A DNA stretch of 64,000 nt from Roseomonas sp. Lineage in GTDB: Bacteria > Pseudomonadota > Alphaproteobacteria > Acetobacterales > Acetobacteraceae. The notes beneath the pieces were generated by a model. It had not been told where the DNA came from. It did no database searches and was given only the letters and a program-made list of their open reading frames with translations. This document shows, in pieces, positions 48,694-57,484 of this stretch (position 1 is the first letter of the stretch; each line of letters starts with the position of its first letter). The position numbers and the translations under genes are program-made. The DNA lies in NCBI GenBank assembly GCA_031180725.1, contig JAPSLO010000001.1, positions 372,001-436,000 on the forward strand, written 5' to 3'.

Positions 48694-48788
48694 GTTTCCA
48701 TCGTCCAGCCCGGTGCGGGCAGCCTATGCGCCTCTCGCATGAGGGTCCAGGTTGCGGCACATCACGGAGAAGCCGATCCTGCGCGCCG

Positions 48789-49280
48789 ATGCCCGCCGCT
48801 CTCCTTGCCGCTCTGCTGGCGGCCGCCGCGCCGCTGACCGCCATGGGCAGCGAGCGCGTCCTGGGCCTTGCGCCCTGTGCCCTATGCCTGTGGCAGCGCT
48901 GGCCCTACTGGGCGGCGGCGGCGATCGCGCTGGCCACCGCCCTGCTGCCGGCGCCTTGGCGCGCCCGCTTGCACGCCTGGGGGTTGAGGCTGGCGGCGCT
49001 GGCCGTGCTGGTCTCGGGGGGCATCGCGGTGCTGCATGTGGGGGTGGAATTCGGCTGGTGGCCCTCGCCCCTGCCAGCCTGCCACGCTCCCGCTGCGGGC
49101 GCGGCCGCCAGTGTAGAGGATCTGATGCGCAGCCTGTCGCCCACGCCCAACAAGCCTTGTGACGAGCCCGCCTACCTCATCCCCGGCCTGCCGGTTTCCA
49201 TGGCGCAGATGAACCTGCTCTACGCGCTGGGGCTGGCGGGGCTGATGCTGCGCCTGTCGCGCCGCGCTGTCCGCGCATGA
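48789..49280 (+). CDS. dsbB: Disulfide bond formation protein B
   Basis: A 163-residue membrane protein with four hydrophobic helices. The quinone-coupled disulfide C30-A-L-C33 (LAPCALCLWQRWPYW) is in the first periplasmic loop. The second Cys pair (LPACHAP and NKPCDEP) is in the longer second loop, as in DsbB. It passes electrons from DsbA to quinone. The ATG at 48789 was preferred to an upstream in-frame ATG that adds 21 non-hydrophobic residues. The stop overlaps the start of the MFS gene by 4 nt (ATGA). Confidence 0.88.
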   Translation: MPAALLAALLAAAAPLTAMGSERVLGLAPCALCLWQRWPYWAAAAIALATALLPAPWRARLHAWGLRLAALAVLVSGGIAVLHVGVEFGWWPSPLPACHAPAAGAAASVEDLMRSLSPTPNKPCDEPAYLIPGLPVSMAQMNLLYALGLAGLMLRLSRRAVRA

Positions 49281-50785
49281 GCGCGGACAGCCCCGCCCCC
49301 GCGGTGCCGCCGCGGGAATTCCGCCTCGCCATGACCGGCGCGCTGCTGGCGCTGCTGCTCGCGGCGCTGGACCAGAACATCCTGAATACCGCCTTGCCGC
49401 GCATGGTGGGGGAGTTGGGCGGGATGGCCCATATCTCCTGGGTAGTCACGGCCTTCATGCTGACCTCCACCACCACCACGCCGCTTTACGGCAAGCTGTC
49501 TGACCTGTTCGGCCGTCGGCGGCTGTTCTTCGTCGCCATCACGCTGTTCCTGGGCGGGTCGCTGCTTTGCGGCCTGGCGCAGACCATGGGCCAGCTCATC
49601 GGCTTCCGGGCCCTGCAGGGATTGGGGGCGGGCGGGCTGATGGTGCTGGCGCAGGCGGCGGTTGGCGACATCGTGGCGCCGCGTGAGCGCCCCCGCTACC
49701 AGGGCCTCTTCACCGGCACCTTCGCCCTGGCCAGCGTCGCCGGCCCGTTGCTGGGCGGCGTGATCACGGAATCACTGTCCTGGCGCTGGGTTTTCTACGT
49801 GAACCTGCCGATCGGCCTGCTGGCGCTGGTGATGATTGGGCTGGGCCTGCCCACCCGGCAGTCCACCCGTGCCGTGCGGCCCATCGACTTCCCCGGCGCG
49901 GTGCTGCTGGGCGGCGCCACGGCGGCGCTGCTGCTGCTGCTGGCCTGGGGCGGGCATGAATTCCCCTGGGCCTCGCTGCAGGCTGTCGTGCTGGGTGGTG
50001 TTGCCGCCGGCCTGCTGGCGCTGTTCCTGTGGCGGGAGACCCGCGCCCCGGAGCCACTGATCCGCCTCGCCCTGTTCCGCAACCGCGTCTATGCGCGCGG
50101 CGTCGCGGTGGGTGGCATGATGACCTTCGCGATGCTCGGCTCCACCGTCTTCCTGCCGCTGTATTTCCAGGTGGTGCTGGGGATGGAGCCCTCCCATGCC
50201 GGCTTCATGATGCTGCCGCAGGTGGTGGGGATGGTGCTCACCTCCGTTATCGGTGGCCGCATCGTGGCGCGGCGCGGGCGCAACAAGCCCTTCCTGCTGG
50301 CCGCCCTGGCGCTGGAAGCGGTGGCGCTCGCCAGCCTGGCGCTTTTCGCCTGGCTGGCCGCCCCGCCCGTGGCCTTTCTGTTCTCCATGGGGGCGCTCGG
50401 CCTTGGCATGGGCATGGGCATGCCGAACCTGACTGTGACGGTGCAGAACGCCGTGGCGCACCGGGAACTCGGCGCGGCGACCGGCGCGATGACCTTCGTC
50501 CGCTCGCTGGGGGCCGCGATCGGCGTCGCTTCCTCCGGCGCCATCATGGCGGGGCGGCTCGCGGCGCAATCCGGCGCGGCGGGTGTGGATTTCGGCGTCC
50601 TTGCCCAGCACGGCATGCAGGCCGCGGCCATGCTGGCGCCGGACCAGGCGGCCGCGCTCTCCACCGCCTATCGTGCCGCGCTGACCGGCAGCTTCCTGTT
50701 GAGCGGCGTCGTCATGACGCTGGCCTTCCTGCTGGTGCTGGGCATGCCTCAGATGACGCTGCGCAGCCACATCGAGGGCGGGTGA
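49277..50785 (+). CDS. MFS drug exporter, DHA2 (EmrB/QacA) family
   Basis: A 502-residue transporter with about 14 hydrophobic helices. Motif D1 is LLAALDQNILNTALPRMVGELGG in helix 1, motif A GKLSDLFGRRRLFF, and motif C is in FALASVAGPLLGGVITESLSWRWVFYVNLPIG. It would export drugs or other amphiphiles by proton antiport. The 4-nt overlap with dsbB suggests cotranscription. There is no regulator next to it except the unrelated histidine kinase downstream on the other strand. Confidence 0.92.
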   Translation: MSADSPAPAVPPREFRLAMTGALLALLLAALDQNILNTALPRMVGELGGMAHISWVVTAFMLTSTTTTPLYGKLSDLFGRRRLFFVAITLFLGGSLLCGLAQTMGQLIGFRALQGLGAGGLMVLAQAAVGDIVAPRERPRYQGLFTGTFALASVAGPLLGGVITESLSWRWVFYVNLPIGLLALVMIGLGLPTRQSTRAVRPIDFPGAVLLGGATAALLLLLAWGGHEFPWASLQAVVLGGVAAGLLALFLWRETRAPEPLIRLALFRNRVYARGVAVGGMMTFAMLGSTVFLPLYFQVVLGMEPSHAGFMMLPQVVGMVLTSVIGGRIVARRGRNKPFLLAALALEAVALASLALFAWLAAPPVAFLFSMGALGLGMGMGMPNLTVTVQNAVAHRELGAATGAMTFVRSLGAAIGVASSGAIMAGRLAAQSGAAGVDFGVLAQHGMQAAAMLAPDQAAALSTAYRAALTGSFLLSGVVMTLAFLLVLGMPQMTLRSHIEGG

Positions 50786-50849
50786 GGGACGGGCCCATAC
50801 CGATTCGCGTGTGTGGGCACGCAAGCGCCCGCAATTGCCGGTGGCGACA

Positions 50850-53800
50850 TCAGCCACCTTCCGTCCTCGCCTGAACCTGCTTCAGCAGCGCCTGGACCTG
50901 CCGTGCCAGCGCATCCAGCTCGAAAGGCTTGTCGATCACCTCGAAGCCCGCGGGCAGAAGGGTGTCAGCATAGCCGGTGATGAACATCACCGGCAGATCC
51001 GGCCAGCGCCGGCGCGCGGCCTCCGCCAATTGCCGGCCGTTCATTCCATCCGGCAGGCCGACATCGGTCACCATCAGATCCGGCCGCGCGGCTTCGAGGA
51101 ACCTCAGCGCCTCCGGCCCGTCGCGCGCTTCCAGTACCGTATGGCCCAGCTCCCGCAGCCGATCCGCAACCGGCTGGCGGGCAGCCTCCTCGTCATCCAC
51201 CAGCAGCACTGTGGCGGCCCGCGCAGCCTGTGCCGGCGGCGGGGCGGCGGTCGGCGGCTCGGTCTCCTCGGCATGCTCGCGCGAGGGCAGAAAGAGGCAG
51301 ACCGTCGTGCCCTTGCCGGGGGTGCTCTCGAGCCGCACCTGGCCGCCGGATTGCTGGACGAATCCATGGACCTGGCTGAGGCCGAGCCCGGTGCCCTGGC
51401 CGCGCGGCTTGGTGGTGAAGAAGGGCTCGAAGGCGCGGCTCGCCACCTCTGGCGTCATCCCCATACCGGTATCGGTGACGGAGATCACCCGGTAGCGGCC
51501 GGGCTTGGCTTCCTCCGGCAGATCCTCGGCCGAGAGCCAGAGATCCGCGGTGGCGATGGTCAGCCGGCCGCCTTCCGGCATCGCGTCGCGAGCATTAATG
51601 CACAAGTTCAGCAGCGTGCTTTCCAGCTCCGTCGCGTCACAGAACACGCGGGCACCCGCGCCCTCCTCCAGTCGCAGCTCCACGGTGATGGCCGGGCCCA
51701 CGGTGCGGCGGATCAGCTCCGCCAGGCCGGCGATCAGCGCCTCCGGATCCACCGGCTTCGCTTCCAGCCGCTGGCGCCGCGCGAAGGCCAGCAGCCGGCG
51801 CGTCAGCGCGCCGGCACGGCCCGCCGCTTCCTTCGCCGCGCCCAGATAGCGCAGCGCATCCGCGGCGCGGCCTTCCGCGATGCGCCGCTGCGCCATGTCC
51901 AGCCCGCCCGTGACGCCCTGGAGCATGTTGTTGAAGTCATGCGCGATGCCGCCGGTGAGCTGGCCGACCGCCTCCATCTTCTGCGCCTGGCGCAGCGTCT
52001 CTTCCGCCGCCATCAGCTCCGCCGTGCGGGCGTCTACGCGGCGTTCCAGCTCCTCTGCCGCCAGCCGCGCCTCGGTCACGTCCACATTGCAGCCGGTGTA
52101 GCCGAGGAATCGGCCCGCCTCGTCCAGCCGCGGCACGCCTTCGCAGCGCAGCCAGCGCACCTCGCCGTGGCGGTCCCGCACCCGCTTCTCGATGCTGAAC
52201 GGCCGGTGGGCCTGGAAGGCATCCTGCATCTCGGCAAGGAAGGGCTCGAGATCCTCCTCCAGCAGGATGCGCGCCCATCCGTCGCCCAGCATCTCCGAGG
52301 CAGGGCGGCCGAATATGTGCTCGTAGTAGCGGTTGGCGAAGGTGACCTGGCCGTCCATGTCGCTCATCCAGATCAGCACCGGCGCGCTGTCCGCCATCAG
52401 GCGGAAGCGCTTCTCGCTCTCGCGCAGCTCCACCTCGGCGAGAACCTGCTCGGTGATGTCCCGGAAGATGACGGCGACGCGCCGGCTCTCGATGTCCTCG
52501 GGCACCGGCTTGAACAGATACGACTCGTACCAGCGGCCGGTCGGCGAGGTGTGGCGCTTGTGCCGCTCCGCCTCGCCGCTGCAGGCGACGCGGCCCCACA
52601 TGTCGTACCAGCTCTGGTCGAAGCCCGGCTCGATCTCGCGCTGCCGGCGTCCCCTCGGGTCGGTGCCCAGCATGCGGATGGCGGCGGGGTTGGCTTCCAG
52701 GAAGCAGATGTCCACGGCCGTGCCGGCCTGGTCGAACAGCACCTCCGCCAGCAGGTATCCTTCGTCCATGGCCTGGAACAGCGTGCGGAAGCGCGCCTCG
52801 CTCTCGCGCAGCGCTTCCTCCGCGTTGTGCCGCGCCGTCACGTCGCTGGCGGCGCCGAACCATTCGCGGATGTTGCCCTGCGCATCCAGCACCGGCACGG
52901 CGCGCGAGTGCGTCCAGGCCACGCTGCCATCCGTGCGCAGCACGCGGTGTTCCAGCTCGTAGATGTTCCTGGTGCGGATCGCCTGCTCGAAGGCGGCGCG
53001 CACCATCGCGTGGTCCTCGGGCGGGACGTATTTGTCCAGCCAGTCCCGCCTCGGCTGCGTGGTGTCGGAGAGGAAGCCACGCCCCTCCAGCCGACGCATC
53101 TCGCTCCAGTCCGCGCTCACCTGGTAGATCATGTTGGAGGTCGCGTTCACCAGCGCGCGGAGCCGCTCCTCGCGCTCGCGCAGCGCCTCCTCGGTCCGGC
53201 GGCGCTCGGTCACGTCCTGGCCGATCTTCAGGAAGCCCTGCACCTCGCCGTGCTCGCCGCGCAGCGGCCGCACGCTGCCGTCGATGAACACCAGCCGGCC
53301 GTCCTTGCGCAGGTGCCAGCGCTGGTCCGGCGCGAAGCTCTGTGCGCGGGCCGTCTCGATCTCCTGCAGGTCCACCTTGTTCGCCCGGTCCTCGGACGTG
53401 AATACGAGACTGGCGGGCTGGCCGATCGCCTCGGCCGCCGTCCAGCCGAAGACGGCTTCGGCGCCGGGCAGCCAATCCGTGATGTTGCCCACCGTATCCG
53501 TGACGAAGATCGCGTAATCGCGCGCATTCTCCACGATCAGCCGGTACCGCTCCTCGGCCGAGCGCAGGCTGCGGGTCTTGTGCAGCCGGTCGATGACGGG
53601 GCCGAGGGTCGTGACATAGGCGCGCAGGAATTCCGCCTGTCCCACGCTGAAGTCGCGCGGCGTGTCGCTGTCCACCTGCAGCAGCCCATAGAGGCGCGCG
53701 CCGGGCAGCAGGATCGGGACGCTTGCCATGGAGATGACGCCGGCATGCTTCAGCACCGCCGGGATCTCGAAGCGCGTCTCCTGCCGGATGTCCCGGAAGA

Positions 53801-54086
53801 TGAGGGGCTGGCCCGGCTGGACCCAGGCCGCGCCGGCGGAGCCCTGGCGCAGGTCCAGCCGCAACCGGCCCACGGCTTCCGCCGCCCAGCCGACGGCCGC
53901 CCGCAGCAGCGCTGACTGCGCATCGCCCTCGATCTCCAGCAGCCGGACGTGCTGGGTGCCGAGCGCTTCGCCCACCAGACGGCAGGCTTCGCTCAGCACC
54001 TCGTCCAGGCTTTCGCTGCGCAGGGCGAACTCGCCGAACCCGGCGAGCAGCCGCTGGCGTCTGACCATCTGTTCCAGGTCAGACAT
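50850..54086 (-). CDS. Hybrid sensor histidine kinase: GAF, four PAS domains, HisKA, HATPase, receiver
   Basis: A 1078-residue soluble-looking hybrid kinase with no transmembrane helix. An N-terminal GAF (about 10-165) is followed by four PAS/PAC modules (about 180-690, with repeated YRLIVENARDY-like openings and DVTERRR/DVTARHN/DITEQVL/DVTEARL ends). Then come HisKA with the phospho-acceptor His in GGIAHDFNNMLQG, an HATPase with N-box LCINARDAM and G-boxes DTGMGM and GTGLGLSQV, and a C-terminal receiver with the phospho-Asp in DLMVTDVGLPDG and Lys in VIDKPFE. The start at 54086 is preferred, with AGGAGA upstream. No response regulator is adjacent, so its target is unknown. Confidence 0.9.
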   Translation of the reverse strand: MSDLEQMVRRQRLLAGFGEFALRSESLDEVLSEACRLVGEALGTQHVRLLEIEGDAQSALLRAAVGWAAEAVGRLRLDLRQGSAGAAWVQPGQPLIFRDIRQETRFEIPAVLKHAGVISMASVPILLPGARLYGLLQVDSDTPRDFSVGQAEFLRAYVTTLGPVIDRLHKTRSLRSAEERYRLIVENARDYAIFVTDTVGNITDWLPGAEAVFGWTAAEAIGQPASLVFTSEDRANKVDLQEIETARAQSFAPDQRWHLRKDGRLVFIDGSVRPLRGEHGEVQGFLKIGQDVTERRRTEEALREREERLRALVNATSNMIYQVSADWSEMRRLEGRGFLSDTTQPRRDWLDKYVPPEDHAMVRAAFEQAIRTRNIYELEHRVLRTDGSVAWTHSRAVPVLDAQGNIREWFGAASDVTARHNAEEALRESEARFRTLFQAMDEGYLLAEVLFDQAGTAVDICFLEANPAAIRMLGTDPRGRRQREIEPGFDQSWYDMWGRVACSGEAERHKRHTSPTGRWYESYLFKPVPEDIESRRVAVIFRDITEQVLAEVELRESEKRFRLMADSAPVLIWMSDMDGQVTFANRYYEHIFGRPASEMLGDGWARILLEEDLEPFLAEMQDAFQAHRPFSIEKRVRDRHGEVRWLRCEGVPRLDEAGRFLGYTGCNVDVTEARLAAEELERRVDARTAELMAAEETLRQAQKMEAVGQLTGGIAHDFNNMLQGVTGGLDMAQRRIAEGRAADALRYLGAAKEAAGRAGALTRRLLAFARRQRLEAKPVDPEALIAGLAELIRRTVGPAITVELRLEEGAGARVFCDATELESTLLNLCINARDAMPEGGRLTIATADLWLSAEDLPEEAKPGRYRVISVTDTGMGMTPEVASRAFEPFFTTKPRGQGTGLGLSQVHGFVQQSGGQVRLESTPGKGTTVCLFLPSREHAEETEPPTAAPPPAQAARAATVLLVDDEEAARQPVADRLRELGHTVLEARDGPEALRFLEAARPDLMVTDVGLPDGMNGRQLAEAARRRWPDLPVMFITGYADTLLPAGFEVIDKPFELDALARQVQALLKQVQARTEGG

Positions 54087-54365
54087 GCCGGCGGCGATTC
54101 TCCTGCGCAGCGAGAACCGGTCGTGGCACACGGCCGCGGCCGTCCGTTCCGCCTATGTGCTTGCAACCGGACACGGGTCTGCTTTCGCTCCGCGAACGGC
54201 CGCACGCACGATGACGGCGACATGCCGCTCCCGGCGGCCGGACCGTCATTCAACCAAAGACCGCCCGAACCGCCGCAGAACAGTAGAAGCAAGATTGCGC
54301 GATGGCACAGAAAATCCCGACGGGGCGATGTGCTGCCCACGGATACCTGCGCGCCGGCGTTGTAA

Positions 54366-54385
54366 CTATGCGCCGGGGCGCATAG
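54366..54385 (-). terminator. Hairpin after the inositol-phosphatase-family gene
   Basis: A perfect 9-bp stem (CTATGCGCC / GGCGCATAG) with a 2-nt loop, 15 nt after the stop of the minus-strand gene at 54401, followed on that strand by TTACAAC. The rest of the 314-nt gap between the two minus-strand genes (54087-54400) shows no gene. Confidence 0.55.
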
Positions 54386-54400
54386 TCCTCGCGAGTCGAA

Positions 54401-55255
54401 TTACTCTTTTGCTACCGCCGCGCGTGCCGCTTCCACCGCGGCCATGCCCTCGGCCAGCACCTCGCGCAGCTTCGGCTGCAGCACCGGATTGCCGCAGACG
54501 ACATCGCCACTGGCATAGAAATTCTCGCCGCCTGCCGGATCGGTGATCAGGCCGCCGGCCTCCCGCACCAGCACCAGGCCGGCCGCGATGTCCCAGCGGT
54601 TCAGCCCCAGCTCCCAATAGCCGTCGTAACGCCCCGCCGCGACCCAGGCGAGATCCAGCGCCGCGGAGCCGAAGCGCCGCACGCCCGCCACATGCGGCAT
54701 CAGCCGCGCCAGCGTGGCGGAGAATTCCGCCTTCCGCTGCACCTTCGCGAAGGGAATGCCGGTGGCGAACAGCGCCTGCATCATGTCCCGCCGGCCGGAG
54801 ACGCGCAGCCGCCGGTCGTTCAGGAAGGCGCCCATGCCCTTCTCGGCCCAGAACAGCTCATTGCCGGCGGGGTTGTAGACGCAGCCCGCCACCAGCTCCG
54901 TCCTGTCCTCCGCGATGCGCTTTTCCACGCCGACGCTGATCGCCCAGTGCGGGATGCCGTGCAGGAAATTCGTGGTGCCATCCAGCGGATCCACCACCCA
55001 GCGCCATTCCCAGTCGCCCGGGGCCTGGCCGCCTTCCTCGCCCAGGAAGGCCCAGCCCGGACGGGCGCGCGCCAGCTCCTCGCGCAGCGCCTGCTCCGCC
55101 CGCATATCGGCCTGGGAGACGAAATCCCCCGGCCCCTTCGACGTGACCTGAAGGTTTTCCACCTCCACGAAGTCGCGCAGCAGGCGCCGGCCGACCCTCT
55201 GCACCACCTGGTGCAGCACGTTCATGGCGGGGGAAAGACGCGGGGAGACAGCCAT
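54401..55255 (-). CDS. Inositol monophosphatase family protein (SuhB-like)
   Basis: A 284-residue lithium-sensitive phosphatase-family protein. The metal-binding motifs are FLGEEGG, WVVDPLDGTTNFLHGIP (DPxDGT) and LNRWDIAAGLVLVREAGG (WDxAAG). The family includes inositol-1-phosphatases, 3'-phosphoadenosine phosphatases and histidinol-phosphate phosphatase; SuhB in many bacteria also acts in rRNA antitermination. The substrate is undetermined. A second in-frame Met lies 10 codons in. The gene is followed on the minus strand by a hairpin and preceded by the efp terminator region. Confidence 0.9.
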   Translation of the reverse strand: MAVSPRLSPAMNVLHQVVQRVGRRLLRDFVEVENLQVTSKGPGDFVSQADMRAEQALREELARARPGWAFLGEEGGQAPGDWEWRWVVDPLDGTTNFLHGIPHWAISVGVEKRIAEDRTELVAGCVYNPAGNELFWAEKGMGAFLNDRRLRVSGRRDMMQALFATGIPFAKVQRKAEFSATLARLMPHVAGVRRFGSAALDLAWVAAGRYDGYWELGLNRWDIAAGLVLVREAGGLITDPAGGENFYASGDVVCGNPVLQPKLREVLAEGMAAVEAARAAVAKE

Positions 55256-55390
55256 CCGATGGGGATTCCGAAAGAGCGACGGCCGGAGAGGTGCCCCTTC
55301 CGGCCGGTGCAGACAACTGCGGAAATGACGGGGCAGGGGGGCCGGGGTTAGGCGGGGGCGCTGCCGATGCAGTGCCCCTTGGACCCCCGC

Positions 55391-55411
55391 CGGGGGCGAA
55401 GGCCGCCCCCG
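55391..55411 (-). terminator. Hairpin downstream of efp
   Basis: An 8-bp stem (CGGGGGCG / CGCCCCCG) with an AAGGC loop, 44 nt after the efp stop on the minus strand. It sits in a G/C-homopolymer-rich 200-nt gap that holds no gene. Confidence 0.5.
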
Positions 55412-55454
55412 GGCCCCGCCAGGCCTGGGCGCCCTTGGGGCAGGGCGCGCCGGC

Positions 55455-56024
55455 TCAGCCCTTGGCGCGCTCGTAGTAGCTGCCGTCCTCGGTCTTCACC
55501 ACGATCTTCTCGCCGGTGGTGATGAAGGGCGGCACCATCGTCTTCACGCCGTTGGAGAGCACCGCCGGCTTGTAGGAGGAGGCCGCGGTCTGCCCCTTCA
55601 CCACCGGATCGGCCTCCACGACCTCCAGCACCACCGTCTCCGGCAGCGACATGGCGACGGGCTCGCCCTCGATCAGGCGGACACTGACGGTCATGCCCTC
55701 CGCCAGGAAGGGTAGGCGGTCGCCCAGGATGTCCTTGTGGACATGGGTCTGCTCGTAGGTCTCCGGGTGCATGAGGACGAGCTGGTCGCCATCCATGTAG
55801 GAGAAGGTGAACTCCTCATCGGCCGTCTCCAGCCGCTCCACCGTGTCGGCGGTGCGCCAGCGCTGGTCCTTCTTCGCCCCGGTCTTCACGTTCCGCATCT
55901 CCACCTGGATGACGGCCGCGCCCTTGCCGGGGATCATGATGTTCTGCTTGAGGATCGTGTAGCGCTGGCCTTCGAACTCGATGACCATGCCGGCACGCAT
56001 CTGGTTGGCCTGCATCTTCGCCAT
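55455..56024 (-). CDS. efp: Elongation factor P
   Basis: A 189-residue EF-P with three beta-barrel domains. It begins AKMQANQMRAGMVIEFEGQRYTILK. K34 in MIPGKGAAVIQ is the conserved tip lysine that EpmA beta-lysylates. Domain III ends FITTGEKIVVKTEDGSYYERAKG. It relieves ribosome stalling at polyproline. The start is the ATG that gives the family N-terminus; the 43-residue upstream extension is not real. Its modification genes epmB and epmA lie 3.3 kb away, beyond the low-GC insert. Confidence 0.96.
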   Translation of the reverse strand: MAKMQANQMRAGMVIEFEGQRYTILKQNIMIPGKGAAVIQVEMRNVKTGAKKDQRWRTADTVERLETADEEFTFSYMDGDQLVLMHPETYEQTHVHKDILGDRLPFLAEGMTVSVRLIEGEPVAMSLPETVVLEVVEADPVVKGQTAASSYKPAVLSNGVKTMVPPFITTGEKIVVKTEDGSYYERAKG

Positions 56025-56143
56025 GGGGGCGGGTGTCCTAGCGTCATACGTGAGAGGGATCGGCGGCGCGGATACAACGGGGGGGCGGGGGAGGGCAAGG
56101 CTCGTGGCCACGGAGCGCAAAGGCTGGATCTCGACAGCCCGAG

Positions 56144-56173
56144 TTGATATCAAAACGGAAATGGGGCTTTATT
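56144..56173 (+). promoter_or_regulatory. Possible sigma-70-like promoter for the defence pair
   Basis: TTGATA at 56144-56149 (5 of 6 to the -35 consensus), an 18-nt spacer, then TTTATT at 56168-56173 (4 of 6 to the -10 consensus). It lies about 100 nt upstream of the GTG start at 56276, right at the point where the DNA becomes AT-rich. The spacing is one longer than ideal. Confidence 0.3.
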
Positions 56174-56275
56174 TCACCTGCTCCCCTCCCTTCCTGCTTC
56201 AAGTTTGGGACAAGCGGTGGCGCACCCTACGTCCTGCATTCGGCCAGAGTCTTCAGTCTTGCGAGGAATAACAAG

Positions 56276-57484
56276 GTGTCACACGTTGTCGAGGTAGAAA
56301 TTTCGGGTCTTAATGGCCGCTCAAAGCCGATCCATTTTGAGTTACAGCGTGACGTTAATGTATTTTTCGGCCCGAATGGTGGCGGAAAAACTTCGCTCCT
56401 GAAAATTATCCACAGCGCTATGAGCAACGACACTGGAATTATTGAGAGAACTAAATTTGGGTCGGCTAAAGTAGTGATTCACTCTGTTCTGTATAGAAAA
56501 GACGTAACGCTAAAAGTGGAAAAGATCGAGAGTCGGAACGTCGGTGGGTTAGAGAGTGTAAGGGCGGAAGCGTCGAGTCCAAGGATGGCTAGGGAGTATG
56601 CTTCAAGGTATTTATCGGATCCTGATATAGTGTTGCGTGATCCGGCCCTCATGTCTTGGTCAGATAGTTTATCCAAGGAAGAAGGCCGAGGCGTGACGCG
56701 ATGGGCTCACGAATACCTGCCGACTAATAGGACGGCTACCCTTGCGCAGGGTCCAATTGCACCATCGCGCGGCCTCTCTGCTGAGACAAGAATGGATCTA
56801 ATGTTCGCAGAGAAGTTGCAGTCTCTCTGGCGCGTGAGATACGGCCATATAATGAAGTCCGTAGGTGACATCCAGAACGAAGGATTGCGATACATACTGC
56901 TGGAGGTTCTTGCGCCAAATGCACTCCCCCAGAGGAGGAGGGCCCAACAGCTGGGCACAATGGACGGCGTTCTTGCATTTGATAGGATGTTGAGTTTTTT
57001 GAAGCGACAGGTCCCGTACGCGCGTCGTGCTCTCGGGTCACCCAGTGATTTCGCAGCGAGATTCGAGAAAGACGAGCAACTCCGGAGTCTCGTTCTTAGA
57101 ATAGAGAATATAGAGCGCCAAATTGATGGCGCAACAAAGCCCATTACAGAACTTTCTTCTTTGCTAAACCGTCTTTTCACGGGCGGGAAGAAAGTGGGCA
57201 TCGATGGCCCGAATATTGTTGTGACGTCGCTTTCAGGTGAGCACATAGGCCTGGAAAATCTTTCATCGGGGGAGAAGAACGTCCTTCTCATCTTGTTGGC
57301 TGCACTTGATGCGGGCGAAAGTAGCTTGATAATAGATGAGCCTGAAATATCCTTACATATAGATTGGCAAAGAGATCTTATAAATCATATTAGGGCAATT
57401 AATCCGCATTGTCAGATAATAGTAGCTACCCACTCGCCGGAAATTATGGCAAATGTCGAAGACGACCGGATATTTAAAGTATGA
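56276..57484 (+). CDS. AAA/ABC-type ATPase, AriA-like (PARIS candidate)
   Basis: A 402-residue stand-alone ATPase of the AAA_15/AAA_21 (OLD-like) type. Walker A is GPNGGGKTS at residues 32-40, the ABC-like signature LSSGEKN at about 329-335, Walker B SLIIDEPEISLH with D354/E355, and the switch His H386 in VATHSPEI. The insert between them (about 100-300) is helical and is likely the dimer or scaffold region. There is no fused nuclease. A GTG at 56276 with GAGG 9 nt upstream is proposed; a longer reading from 56144 adds 44 residues without the fold's first strand. The stop overlaps the DUF4435 start by 4 nt, so the two are translated together. Confidence 0.85.
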   Translation: MSHVVEVEISGLNGRSKPIHFELQRDVNVFFGPNGGGKTSLLKIIHSAMSNDTGIIERTKFGSAKVVIHSVLYRKDVTLKVEKIESRNVGGLESVRAEASSPRMAREYASRYLSDPDIVLRDPALMSWSDSLSKEEGRGVTRWAHEYLPTNRTATLAQGPIAPSRGLSAETRMDLMFAEKLQSLWRVRYGHIMKSVGDIQNEGLRYILLEVLAPNALPQRRRAQQLGTMDGVLAFDRMLSFLKRQVPYARRALGSPSDFAARFEKDEQLRSLVLRIENIERQIDGATKPITELSSLLNRLFTGGKKVGIDGPNIVVTSLSGEHIGLENLSSGEKNVLLILLAALDAGESSLIIDEPEISLHIDWQRDLINHIRAINPHCQIIVATHSPEIMANVEDDRIFKV

